Positions 45,783 to 57,751 of a DNA stretch of 64,000 nt are shown here, one piece after another. The DNA comes from Daucus carota subsp. sativus. Its lineage: Eukaryota > Streptophyta > Magnoliopsida > Apiales > Apiaceae. The translations under genes and the position numbers were made by a program. The stretch's first letter is position 1, and each line of letters opens with the position of its first letter. The stretch spans positions 45,187,454-45,251,453 of the forward strand of contig NC_030389.2 of assembly GCF_001625215.2 (NCBI RefSeq). Reading direction: 5' to 3'. The notes beneath the pieces are model-generated. The model searched no databases. It was given only the letters and a program-made list of their open reading frames with translations, and was not told the origin of the DNA.

Positions 45783-46029
45783 TGACTGTTTGGGTGATTA
45801 AAAAAAAACTTTTTATTTAAAATAAAAAAATTGAGTAAAAGTTAGAAGTAATTAAGACTTATAAGTGATTGAACTGTTTTGAAGAAAAGTACAAATCCCA
45901 AAATAAAATTAACATTCTTAACTACTTATATATGCTTGTGGCATTTTACAAAAACGAGTAAAGAAAAGTAGAAATCGGCTTATTATCAAAAGAAGCATAA
46001 GAGAAGCGATGTTGTCCAAACAGACCACT
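45783..46029. mobile_element. hAT-like MITE
   Basis: ACTGTTTGGGTGATT at the left pairs with GTGGTCTGTTTGGACAAC in reverse complement at the right. Interior inverted AAGTTAGAAGTAATTAAGAC-type words resemble the 32333 element. Confidence 0.45.
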
Positions 46030-48035
46030 AAAATTTTAAACAAACTAGAATTTTCTGCATGGAGGGTCTTGGAAATAAGAGGGTCTAGTTATTAAGTCTT
46101 CCTCAATATTTACTTGTGACTTATGATTTAACGTGATTTAATAAGATAAGTTGAGAATTTATATCTGTTTAGATTTGATTTGCTAATGATTTATGAATTT
46201 CTAAAAATGTAATAATAAAGATAAATGTGACTTACAAATAATTTTTGTAAAAGACTAAAAAAATTAAATTGATCTCAGAAAAACATTTTTTAATTTCAAA
46301 TCAATCCTTAAATTATTAATATTTTTTATTTAATTTTTTATTTATTACACGAACATAAATTTTTTAGTTCAAATTAGAAACAATTTTAAACAGATCGTAA
46401 TAAAGTGTGAAGGGAAGTTGGATGGAGGGTTGCATGGAATAAAAAAAGAGTTGCATCGGGATCAGAGCTACAGCAAGTAGCTGCTACAGTGGCAGACAAA
46501 GGTGGTTCAGCACGTCTACTCACAGTCTTATTTGGAAAAATCGACATGTTAATACCACTGTTGATGCATGAGCTTGGTTTAGGGAATAAACTTGTACTGT
46601 ATAGTGTTGTCCTTGTTTCTCATCTCAATTATTGGGGGTATCACATGTACCACTTCATTCAACTTGTGCTCAGCCAAGCTGTTATGTGGAAAAGTACACT
46701 CATCTCTCCTTTATCGGAATATATAAATTTCTATGGCGCAAAACAGTCTCGTTTCATTCTAAATATTTCGATTTATTAAAAAATTGTTTGGTTTTAAAAA
46801 ATGTTTTATTAGTTTATTGATTTTGTTTTAAGTTCTTATGTAACATAACAATAATGCATTATTCTTTTTCTTTATATATTATATTGCAGATTTATCTTCT
46901 TCGATTTATAATTTTTTTATATAATCGAATATATTCATCAAAGCTTTTTTTGATAAGTAAGAGATTTTTGATCAAATTTAAACCGTGTTCGGTGATTGAT
47001 TTCAAAATTTTGTGTTGGAAAATTTTAGAAAACTTTTACAAATTGATAACAGCCCGTTCTGTTATACTTTGTCATTGTTTTTATATTGCAACAGGCCAGA
47101 ATCCAACCAGTATTGGGCTTATATGGGTTTGCTTAAAAGTCTCCTTATTATCATATGGGCTTCTACTTAAATTAATATCCAAGACCACTGGGCTTGGCTT
47201 TTTTTTTTTTGAATAAGAAATATTAAGCATAATCTTCTTGTTACTTTTTTTTATGTCATCGAAGTTTTCTTTCTAATTTTTTCCTACTATTACATAGAAA
47301 CTTCAGCAACTATTATTAAATGAAAAGTTTTGGTTTTCTTTTTCACTTGTGATCCGGGCTGTGAGTTTTCATAAATTGATCAATTTTTAGATTGAATATG
47401 TAGAGCACTTTTTATCATTATTTCAATAGTATTTTGATTAATTAGAGACTGGTCGATTCTATATTAACATATAAGTCAAGAACATAACTGACGATCGATT
47501 TTTGATTTAAAAAAATGATTTATACTATTTCATGACGGAAAAATAAAAATATTAAAAATGGAGAGGGATGATTTGACCTTGGTCTGTATTGACATAAAAA
47601 ATTCATATGCATAAAAAATGATCGATAAAAATCCATGAATAAATTGCTGCAGAAATCGATTATAACTAAAAGAGTAAATATATTTTCCGTGCCAGCTCAA
47701 ATACTCTGAGAACCAGATATACCATGCAATTCACCATAAATACATAATCCTATACACATCTTTATTAATGGCAGTAGCAATCGATTTTTACATATTACAG
47801 CTCATGATAACCAAGCTTTTACAAATTACATGGAAATATCCATCTCTAATTCTCTATTACATGGAAAGTCTGCTCTGAGTATTTTTGGTTCGGTTTATGG
47901 AAAGCCTTGTTTCCTGTCTTTTAAATAAGAAAAATGCTAGCTATCTAAAATTGAAAAGTAAATCGAGACAAATTTGGATACGTAGCATTACTCTTTAAAT
48001 ACCTCGTACCTCGACAAGTGACAGCTAGTATTACC
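46030..48035. other. Spacer upstream of the first MATE gene, no gene seen
   Basis: AT-rich. Frames at 46489-46779 and 46854-47216 have no recognisable domain. TTTAAATA at about 47994-48001, 35-42 nt before the ATG, may serve as a TATA-like box for the MATE gene. Confidence 0.4.
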
Positions 48036-50598
48036 ATGGAGGAAATTGACAGCATCACTAAGCTCCCACTCCTCTCTCCCAGAAGAGAGCCTGATGGTGA
48101 TCACACACCAAATTTTCTTCTCGGCCGATCCTCTGTTTATTCGTTTGCTTCATATTCTTCAATTTTTGTCCCTGATGCAGATGACATTGCCCCCATCGAG
48201 GGCTGTCGTGATTTCTATAGGGAATTTATCGCGGAATCGAGTAAGCTTTGGTGCCTTGCTGGCCCTGCTATTTTTACCAGCATTTGTCAGTACTCGCTTG
48301 GCGCGATCACGCAGACTTTTGCTGGCCATGTTGGCACTCTCCAGCTTGCTGCATTCTCTGTTGAGAATTCTGTCATTGCTGGCCTCTCTTTCGGGGTTTT
48401 GGTAATATATTTTTCTTCGGTTTTGGTAATATATGTTTTGATTTTTTGACGCGTATGTTTGGTCACGTTTAGTCTTAGAATAGTTGGTCCGTTCTCTGTT
48501 GTTATTTTGATTTTTTACACGTACTTTCTTATTCTTGTTATTAATTTATTTATTATTAGATAAATATTTGTACCTTTATTTTGTTCCGATTTGAATGCAG
48601 TTAGGGATGGGGAGTGCACTAGAGACGTTATGCGGACAAGCTTTTGGAGCAGGACAGATTGATATGCTGGGAGTATATATGCAAAGATCATGGATAATAT
48701 TGAACTGCACTAGTATAATCCTAATGATTTTGTACTTGTTTGCTGCTAATTTCTTGAGACTAATTGGTCAGACTGAAGATATATCTCGAGAAGCTGGTAA
48801 ATTAGCAGTGTGGATGATTCCACAGCTCTTTGCATATGCTATGAATTTTCCTATAGCCAAGTTTCTGCAGTCTCAGAGCAGGCTTATGGCGATGGCTTGG
48901 ATATCAGGGGTCGCCTTGGTTTTGCACGCGTTTTTTAGCTGGTTGTTAATGTTGAAGTTGGGCTGGGGACTAGCCGGAGGGGCTTTGGTGCTCAATTTGT
49001 CGTGGTGGTTCATAGTGCTGGCACAGATGGTGTACATATTTAGCGGGACTTGTGGAGAAGCATGGTCCGGGTTTTCTTGGAAGGCTTTTAAGAATTTATG
49101 GGGTTTTGTTAAGCTATCCCTTGCATCAGCTGTTATGCTTTGGTAAGTCTTTTAACAAGTTCAATTTTTAGTGTTGTGTAGAAAAATCTTAACAAGTTCA
49201 ATTTTTAGTGTTGAAGCTATACGAGCTAAAATTGGTTGTTGATCAAATTAATTTTGGCCTGTGAAATAGTCTGATCCGAGAATGTCATTTACTGATGTGC
49301 AGCTTAGAGATTTGGTATTATATGGCATTGATACTGTTTGCTGGATATCTAAAGAATGCTGAAATAGCCGTGGGCGCACTATCCATCTGGTAAGTATTTT
49401 TTTTACGCCCATTCTAGTTCTACATTGCACGTATTATAAGGCCTTCCATCTGATTCTGTTGGCAGCACGAACATTGTGGGTTGGACGACAATGGTATCTG
49501 TTGGATGCAATGCAGCTATAAGGTACGTGTTGTAATTCAAAATTAAACAATAAATCTGAATTCTTATACTGTTTCAATAATTTCTTTGCATAATTGTGCA
49601 GCGTAAGGGTGTCAAATGAGTTGGGAGCAGCACATCCGCGGACAGCTAAATTTTCAGTTCTAGTGATCGTTCTGTCCTCATTTGTAATTGGACTCTTCTT
49701 CTCTCTAGTTCTCATCATTTTTCAGGATCAGTACCCTTCTTTGTTCACTGACAGTGAAGAAATCAAGAAAGTAGTTAATGGACTAACGCCATTGCTAGCT
49801 GCTTGTCTTGTCGTTAACAATATTCAACCCGCTCTATCTGGTACTCAAATTTTAAATGTTTTAGTCACTCTCTAAAGATCAATGTTTTTCCTTTACTATT
49901 TGCAGTAATTTACATGTTTTTCTTGAATTGCAGGGGTGGCCATCGGAGCAGGATGGCAAGCCGTTGTTGCTTATGTCAACATCGTGTGCTATTACGTATG
50001 TGGAATTCCCATTGGCCTTCTTGTGGGTTACAAGCTCAACATGGGAGTGACTGTAAGTGCTTATTTGTTAAAACAAAGCAGACTTAAGCCCGATTTCTTG
50101 TAATGACAATTTGATCTTTGCAGGGTATTTGGATGGGCATGTTGTGTGGGACGGCGATACAAACTCTGGTTCTGTTATGGATGGCATACAAGACCAACTG
50201 GAACAAAGAGGTAAACATTTCCCCTACCAAAATTTTACTTCCAGAGTGTTAAGCGATCAATTCACATCAGGGGCGAGCCTGAGTTCTGGTACCATGTTAC
50301 GTGACCAATTCTCCTAAAACCTCGAGATGTTGGGAGAGGAGGGCTTAACAGGATCATATTATATTCTAACACAACGTAATTTGCAACTCTAATACAAATT
50401 GCTCTGGAACTGAAAAAACGGCTCTGGAAATAACTTTTCCTACGACAACTATGCTTGAACTGAATTTATACGCGTAAACAAATCTTGATTCGATTTGAAC
50501 TGCAGGCTTCAATAGCTGGAAAAAGAATTAAGCAATGGGGAGGAGAATCAGATCATGCTGCAGAATCAGACCACTTCGAAAAAGGCCTAATCGACTGA
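48036..50598 (+). CDS. DETOXIFICATION/MATE transporter, DTX33/DTX35 type, gene 1 (529 aa)
   Basis: Multipass efflux or anion transporter; relatives in Arabidopsis (DTX33, DTX35) sit in the vacuolar membrane and act in chloride or flavonoid handling. Eight exons: 48036-48401, 48601-49142, 49303-49389, 49466-49522, 49602-49840, 49934-50052, 50124-50210, 50506-50598. Seen: a hydrophilic N-terminus with KLPLLSP (dileucine-like, possibly tonoplast sorting), then LAGPAIFTSICQYSLGAITQ (first membrane segment), GMGSALETLCGQAFGAGQ, the family signature near residues 123-140, NFPIAKFLQSQ, SVRVSNELGAAHPRTAKFSV and the second-half repeat NNIQPALSGVAIGAGWQ. Start at 48036, the first ATG. The last exon codes an acidic tail ending GLID. 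Tandem with 52004-56304. Confidence 0.93.
50265..50375 (-). mobile_element. LTR-element fragment in the last intron of MATE gene 1
   Basis: On the minus strand, ATATAATATGATCCTGTTAAG leads to GGAGAATTGGTCACGTAACA and then TGGTACCAGA, which looks like an LTR end followed by a primer-site-like word. The same sequence recurs in direct orientation at 56535-56705. A fossil fragment without coding. Confidence 0.4.
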
Positions 50599-51000
50599 TT
50601 TTTATACAAACTCACTACTCAGACAAGCTAGATTTGATCTTTACACATTTTTCCGAGACCAATTAGGAGAGCTTAGTTATACTAGAGTCAACTCAGATTT
50701 CTTTTAGCATCTGTTAATTTTGATGGAATTTTTTAAACTGGTAATTTTTTTCTCGCAATCTTGTGGATTTTCGGGTTCTACCACTGTATGAATGTTTCCT
50801 GCCAATTCTTATATAAATATTTGGTTACATGAAACGTGAACAATTGTCAGATTAGCAAGTGTGATTATGACACTAAATTACTAATTGCAGGAAAACGATA
50901 CATCAACCAGAAAATTTGACCTTAACTCAAAATTATCTATCTATCTTCTTGCTTCGACTATTAGATCTAAATTTTTTTATTTTGATTTGTTCCCGGTTTG
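50599..51000. other. 3' flank of MATE gene 1
   Basis: Probably 3' untranslated region and spacer. No gene or element recognised before the hAT MITE at 51001. Confidence 0.4.
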
Positions 51001-51280
51001 CAGGGCCGGCCCTAGAGATGTGGGTGCCCTAGACGAATTTTGAAAATGGTGCCCCTATTTTCAAGATCGTAAAGGAAAAATTTATATACATTCAAATCAA
51101 TATACAATGACATAGTAAAAAATATTGTTGTAAAGATTAATCCAATCAATTTAAATACATGTAAATATATAGATGCATAGATTATCATTATATACTACAT
51201 ATGCATAAATTTTTTGGTGCTCCCGGGATAGTGGTACCCTAGGCGTTCGCCTTGGTCGCCTTACCCAAGGGCCGACCCTG
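51001..51280. mobile_element. hAT MITE, 280 bp, with 8-bp TSD
   Basis: The ends CAGGGCCGGCCCT and AGGGCCGACCCTG are inverted. The flanking 8-bp duplication CCGGTTTG/CCGGTTCG (50993-51000, 51281-51288) has one mismatch. Confidence 0.75.
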
Positions 51281-51913
51281 CCGGTTCGTTTTTATATCGA
51301 ATTTGGACATGTATTTTCAGGTTGTCTTCTCTCCCTGATGAGAGTTTTGTTTTCGCTTCTTAATCGTAAGCGGGGGTCTTGGTTTGATGATGAAATTTTG
51401 TATAGAATTATAGTTGTGGACGATAACTCAAACGATAACTTTACCAGGACATGATGAAGAGGGTACTAGTAACTCAACAAGGATGCATGAAGCGGATACT
51501 TGTATTTGTACTTGTATTTGTATATACATTATTTTCAAAATATCGTTTAACAGAAAACAGACGATTACAATTTGTTCAACTCGATCATTGGTGTATATGC
51601 CGTATGTTTTTTGTTATTAGATTAACACTTTTGTTTCAAAAAAAAAAACAAATACCACATAACGAATATTATATCAATCTAGCTAATATCGTTAAAATTG
51701 CTCACTACAAAATCTTTTAAGTTAATTTAAAATTTTATTTCCGACACGTCGACTAGATTTTTAATTAAAGATTTGAATTGTTCAAAGATTTTTCAATAAA
51801 CAGGACTGTCCAAAGGAAAAAACCTCAATTATAAATAAAAACAAATCCACAGTTCACTTTTTTCATCTTTTCATAAAAAAACAAATTAAAGAAAAAAGAA
51901 GATACTGTACCAC

Positions 51914-51932
51914 ATGAGTCACGCCTATAAAA
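51914..51932 (+). promoter_or_regulatory. Promoter of MATE gene 2: bZIP-type site and TATA box
   Basis: TGAGTCA (51915-51921, a GCN4/AP-1-type bZIP core) lies immediately before TATAAAA (51926-51932), 72 nt upstream of the ATG at 52004. Function inferred from motif and position. Confidence 0.45.
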
Positions 51933-52003
51933 TTAATATTACAGCTTGTCCGTGTCATTATTCATTCCAGCTTTGAACATCCGTTTCTTCCATTTCTTAC
52001 AAC

Positions 52004-55000
52004 ATGGAAAACAGCAGCAACAAGCTCCCACTTCTCACCCCCGAAGAAACACCCCCGCAACTCCTCCGTCGCCCGTCGCACCACTCATTCGATTCCTCGT
52101 TCGTTGCTGATGCGGATGACATCGCTCCTATAACCGGTGTCCGAGATTTTTACAGAGAATTTATCATCGAATCTCGAAAACTATGGTACCTCGCAGGCCC
52201 TGCAATTTTTACCAGTATTTGTCAGTACTCCCTCGGCGCCATCACGCAGACTTTTGCCGGCCATGTTGGCACTCTGCAGCTCGCGGCCTTCTCAGTTGAG
52301 AATTCTGTCATTGCTGGCCTCTCTTTCGGTGTCATGGTATTTTTTCTATATTAGTTGTTGAAAATTTTGTTCTGTCTGGTTGAAAAAGACGTATTACAGG
52401 ACATCCTAACCTGCCTATTACAGTTTTCCGATCTTCATCTGCAATAGGATAAAATTTTCAACAATATGATTTGCTGCGTCACTTGTTTTGACCAGCACGA
52501 TAAGCAACCTGGTGGTTGTGAACAAATTCTACACTTCTTTGGTAACTCAGGATTGTACTTAAACTCTGCAATAAATTAAATAGTATATAAATGGGGTATT
52601 TTTGAAATTTATTGTAGAAGAGATCTTCATGGGACCCATTTTCTGTAGAACTAAATATAGAAAAAAAATTCTTGAATTAGATATTCGAGATGATTTGGTT
52701 TTCCTGAATTTATATTCAGATTAAAGTCCCTTTTTTTAATTATTTAAATGTTTTTTTTTTATGATTTGAATGTGTAGTTAGGGATGGGCAGTGCACTGGA
52801 GACATTATGTGGACAAGCTTTTGGAGCAGGACAGATTGATATGCTAGGAGTTTATATGCAGAGATCATGGGTTATATTGAACTGCACTGGTGTAATCCTA
52901 ATGTTTGTATACATTTTTGCTGCTCAATTTTTGAGATTAATTGGTCAAACCGAAGATATATCCAGAGAAGCTGGAAAATTGGCGATTTGGATGATTCCAC
53001 AGCTGTTTGCATATGCTATGAATTTTCCTATAGCCAAGTTTTTGCAGTCGCAGAGTAAGATTATGGCCATGGCCTGGATATCAGCCGCGGCTTTGGTTGT
53101 GCACACCGTTTTTAGCTGGTTGTTCATGTTGAAGCTCGGGTGGGGACTAGCTGGTGGAGCCGTGGTCTTAAATTTTTCGTGGTGGTTCATAGTGTTGGCG
53201 CAGCTTGTGTACATCTTTAGCGGAACATGTGGAGAAGCCTGGTCCGGGTTTTCTTGGAAGGCATTTCAGAATTTGTGGGGTTTTGTCAGACTATCCCTCG
53301 CATCAGCTGTCATGCTTTGGTAATATTCTCAGCATCTCAAATTAATAGTTTTATTTGACTTTTTAATAGTTAAACTAACCAAATTTTATTCTTTCATAGT
53401 TCAAAAAAATTGAAAATTACATTTTAACACGTAACTGATATGTCGAGATGTAGGGAGTAAGATATAAGTGCATCTCATCATGCATATGACTAATTCGGAA
53501 ATTTAGAAAATGATATTCTTTCGATGTTGACATGCCTGTTTAGATTTTAGCAATATATATATCCCTAAACGACATCGATCATTAATTCATTATATCATAA
53601 ATTTTGTTCCGTCAACTGATTTTAACCGGCAAAAATCTCCATCAATGCAGCTTAGAGACATGGTACTTCATGGCATTGGTACTCTTTGCTGGATATTTGA
53701 AGAATGCTGAAATAGCAGTAGATGCACTCTCCATCTGGTAAGTAATAACACCCTCTTGCAGACTCTTTATTGCTCTGATCTGTCTCGTTCAGATTCTGAA
53801 TGGTGGGTGTACTAAATTGGTTGCTGTCTCTCTGAATGGTTGGTAAAGTGTGCGGTCTGCAGTGCTCTATATGTCAAATGTGGATAAGTAGATTAAATGG
53901 ATGGTTCAGTGGGTCTTTCAAAAAACCAAAAAGTCATAATTTAACCACCATGTCTCTAGCTATCAGAATCTAGTTGAGTCTCGGAATAAATTTGATAACG
54001 AAACCAATAAATAAAATTTTCCAATTCCTTTCATCTACTCTTATATCACTCTCGCTAATCAGAGTTGTTTGTTGTTAATAATTCTCGAGATTAGTGAGAG
54101 TCGAATTTGAGCACATAACTCAGAGAACCAGAGACCAAAAGGATAAGCCTTTATTATTTCATATATGCGTCTGTGTGTGGAAGACAAATTCTACGTGATT
54201 GACTTGATGAGCATCACATGAATATTTGGCCTTTCATAAATTATTGGCTGCTTGGCACAAGTCACTCATGATGCAAGAGTGTATCGAATTTGTGAAGCTA
54301 TTCAAATAAATTTTGGAGAAAATAAATGGGAAGCACTCTTTGTTTTTAATTTCGGGATGATACATGATATTTGATTTTAATTTTCGACATGAATACATTT
54401 CAAATTGCATAAAATCAAGTATCAACCGTGTCAGAGTACCCAGAAGGTGAAAACGAGTACTATGAAATTCATCCGAGTTTTCAAATTTAAAGTAAGGATC
54501 GAGTCAAACCGATATCCAGTTTTTGGAACAGGTGATGTAATACAATTCCTAGGCACATTGAATTTAAGTTTGAGTGCAGGTCCGAGGGTCTGTATGATAA
54601 GCATGTCATCATTTTTGTCCTTGCCAGTTTCCGTTTTGATCATGACATTGCAAGAACTTTGGATAACTCAGGGTTTCTATTTTGGAGCTACGTTATCAGC
54701 AACTACTATCATATAGCATGATGATCGATAACCACTTTTCTTGACCAAAATATTGATGGTTCTAGGCGGTCCACGATTAGAAAACAACTCGGACTAGTAT
54801 TAAATATAGACAACTTCTATATAAACGGGTTAAATATCAAATGAGCCGCTCATTATAAATGTAAACTGAACATAGTCATTAAAGTGAAAATTTTTATCCA
54901 CTTAATCATTAAAAAGTTGAAAATTTTATATCGGTATGGTGATGTACATACAACGGTGAGAACACTGATTTGTTTCGTTTTTTGCTGTCAAATGAAGAAG

Positions 55001-56304
55001 TTAAGTTACGTACTGATTTTTTAAGCACCCGAATCAGACAGAGCGAAACTACTCACTTCCGCAGTTCTGCTTTGCAGCATTATTTATCAGAGACCTAGGA
55101 CCATTCAATCTAGAATTCGTTGGCATATTATTACAAATTTCTAGCTCTGCTTGAAGAAACTAGATAGATTTGTGTTCTAATATAATCTGGGTGCTCTGAT
55201 TCTGTTTGCAGCACAAACATCGTGGGCTGGGCGGTCATGGTAGCTATCGGATGCAATGCAGCTATAAGGTATGTGTGGTAAAGTGTGGACCGGAAAAATC
55301 TAAGAACTCATTTATATTCCAACTAAAACATCAACTTCAATATCCGAATCATTTTGTTAATTACCAATTCGGGTCTCTGAGCTGGACATGTTGCTGGAAT
55401 GTTTGGTTTAACTTGGCATGTAAATTCATTTTGATCTTATGCATGCAAATTGAACATTTGTGCAGTGTAAGGGTGTCAAATGAGTTGGGCGCAGCACATC
55501 CAAGAACAGCGAAATTTTCAGTTGTGGTTGTTGTTCTATCTTCGTTTGTGATTGGACTCGTCCTATCCCTAATTCTCATCATCTTTCGGGATCAATACCC
55601 TTCTTTATTCACCAATAGTGAAGAAGTGAAGAGAGTAGTTTATGGACTGACACCGTTGCTAGCTACATGTCTTGTCATTAACAATATTCAACCTGCTCTC
55701 TCTGGTAATCGGGTTATTTTAGTCACTATTTAAGTTAATCGGGTTTTAAATATTTTAGTCACTATTTAAGTATCTCCCATCACTTGGTTTCGGAGCTTCT
55801 GCCTATTATATGCAGTATGTAAATGTTAATTTCTTATTGCAGGTGTGGCTATTGGAGCTGGATGGCAAGCTGTTGTTGCTTATGTGAACATTGTGTGCTA
55901 TTACGTATTTGGAATTCCTATTGGCCTTATTATGGGTTACAAACTCGATATGGGGGTGAAGGTAAGTACTCTGTAATTGATCTGACGTAAATCACAGAGG
56001 AACGCGTCTGACGATTACTTGTGAATAACAAATTTTGATTGTCTTCAGGGTATTTGGATAGGCATGTTGTCTGGGACAGTGGTGCAAACACTTGTTCTGT
56101 TTTGGATAGTATACAGGACCAACTGGAACAAAGAGGTAAACATCACATTGTCCAGTAAAGAAATCGAGAACTTAAATACACTATACTGCATATTCTTAGC
56201 ACTGAACTAATTTTGATCCGTCTGTACTGCAGGCTTCTATCGCTGAACAGAGAATCAGGCAATGGGGAGGAGAACCAGAACGAGCAAAGGGCTCAGAGAA
56301 CTGA
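52004..56304 (+). CDS. DETOXIFICATION/MATE transporter, DTX33/DTX35 type, gene 2 (511 aa)
   Basis: Paralogue of 48036-50598 with the same eight-exon structure: 52004-52336, 52778-53319, 53651-53737, 55212-55268, 55466-55704, 55843-55961, 56049-56135, 56233-56304. Exons 2-7 have exactly the same lengths (542, 87, 57, 239, 119, 87 nt) as gene 1; only the first and last exons differ. Seen: KLPLLTPEETPP at the N-terminus, LAGPAIFTSICQYSLGAITQ, GMGSALETLCGQAFGAGQ, SVRVSNELGAAHPRTAKFSV and SGVAIGAGWQAVVAYVN. Intron 3 is long (1474 nt). The C-terminal tail is shorter and more basic (QWGGEPERAKGSEN). Probably also vacuolar; the diverged tails hint at different regulation or targeting. Confidence 0.93.
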
Positions 56305-57751
56305 TTGTAATACATTGCCGAGATTTTTTTTTTTTTTCTTTTTCTTCTTGTTCCCAGAAGTCCAGAACAATCATCCAACATTTGAGTTCAGCAATTATGC
56401 CTCATTGAAATTGTGAAAAAAACAGTAGCTCAGCATGAAATTAAAAGGGCAAGGTCTATTGAAGTTTTTTTTCCTGAATCTTTTCATTTTATCATAAAGT
56501 TGGTTGTCTTAATCTAATTAAGTACTAAAAGATATTAGAAATATAATATGATCCTGGTAAGCCCTCCTTCCAACACTTTGAGATTTTGGAAGAATTGGTC
56601 ACTTAACATGGTGTTATAGTTCATGAAATGTTATAATATAATATGATCCTGATAAGCCCTCCTCCCAACACCTTGAGATTTTGGGAGAATTAGTCACTTA
56701 ACAAAAGATGAAGGCATTTGCTTCTGTATAAATCTATTCCCTACATGATACATCGAGATTTGTCAGCTTTGCAAGACCAATAGTGTTTCCAGCAAAGTTA
56801 TAGATGAACATGCAACATTAGGTTGCACGTGCTTACGGCCACTGGTTGCAGCAAATTAGTATATGAACCTGAAACTTTTAGGTTGATTGTGTGCTTGATG
56901 TTCTCAAAAAAGTACAGTTTGTAGAAAACTATATTTTGCAGATTGCAGGTTATATGTTAAACAACATGCCGTTCATCCTATTTTCGACATTGAAGCAGAG
57001 ATGTAATATCAAATTTCATCAGAATTGTTCACACAGTAAACGCAGGCCTTGAGGAGTTGAGGTAGACTACTGCAGGCTTCTATGGCTGCTGGAGAACCAA
57101 ACCATAACTGCAGAGGATTTCACTGCAAGAAAAAGAGGCAAATTTGACTGAAAATGCTAATTCCATTAAGTTATGATGGACTGAAAAGATTCAGTCAAAA
57201 TTTGTAATCAGCGAAGAATCACGAGATTAATCCCAACAACCGTCTGTAATCCGTTTTAAAAAATTACACTAGTTACAATATATAATAACAATTCAATTCC
57301 AAAATATTTATGATCCGTTCGATTTCCACGTGATTTGATTGAAAAGAATATAAAATAAAACCAGAACGCAAATGAAAAATCATCGTAAAATATAGTAGAA
57401 TAAATATATTTATTCCGGAGAAATGAATAATATTCACATTTTTTATTATTTTGCTAATTCAAGATCACATTTTTAAGATCTTTTTGACACGTTTCTCAAA
57501 TAAGCCCCATGTAATAACAATTCTGGTCCACAATGTCTTTTATCATTTCTATTTTTAAGCATTTCTTGGTTGAAATAAACCAACTTATTTGGATAACTAG
57601 CTTAGCTGAGAGCCTGAAACCGCTAAATTTCTAAACTTTTTCTACAACTCCACACTTCTCAACTTCAATGGTGTGACAAATATTATTACATCCTAGTATA
57701 TGGTTGCATGGTACAAGTAATGTTCAAGAATTGTGAAACTAATTTACAACC
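56305..57751. other. Spacer between MATE gene 2 and the ABC transporter gene
   Basis: 3' flank of MATE gene 2, then a duplicated LTR-like fragment (56535-56705) and AT-rich DNA. No gene seen. GGTTGCATGG and a short CAAG-rich stretch precede the next ATG, without a clear TATA box. Confidence 0.4.
56535..56705 (+). mobile_element. LTR-element fragment, two adjacent partial copies
   Basis: ATAATATGATCCTGGTAAGC (about 56548) and ATAATATGATCCTGATAAGC (about 56639) each lead to a CCTTGAGATTTT-like block and AATTGGTCACTTAAC or a variant. They match the fragment in the MATE gene 1 intron (50265-50375). A fossil, non-coding. Confidence 0.4.

Noticed and set aside
46489-46779. 96-codon plus-strand frame starting at GTG
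   Set aside because: No recognisable domain, no ATG start, no promoter; taken as chance in AT-rich spacer.
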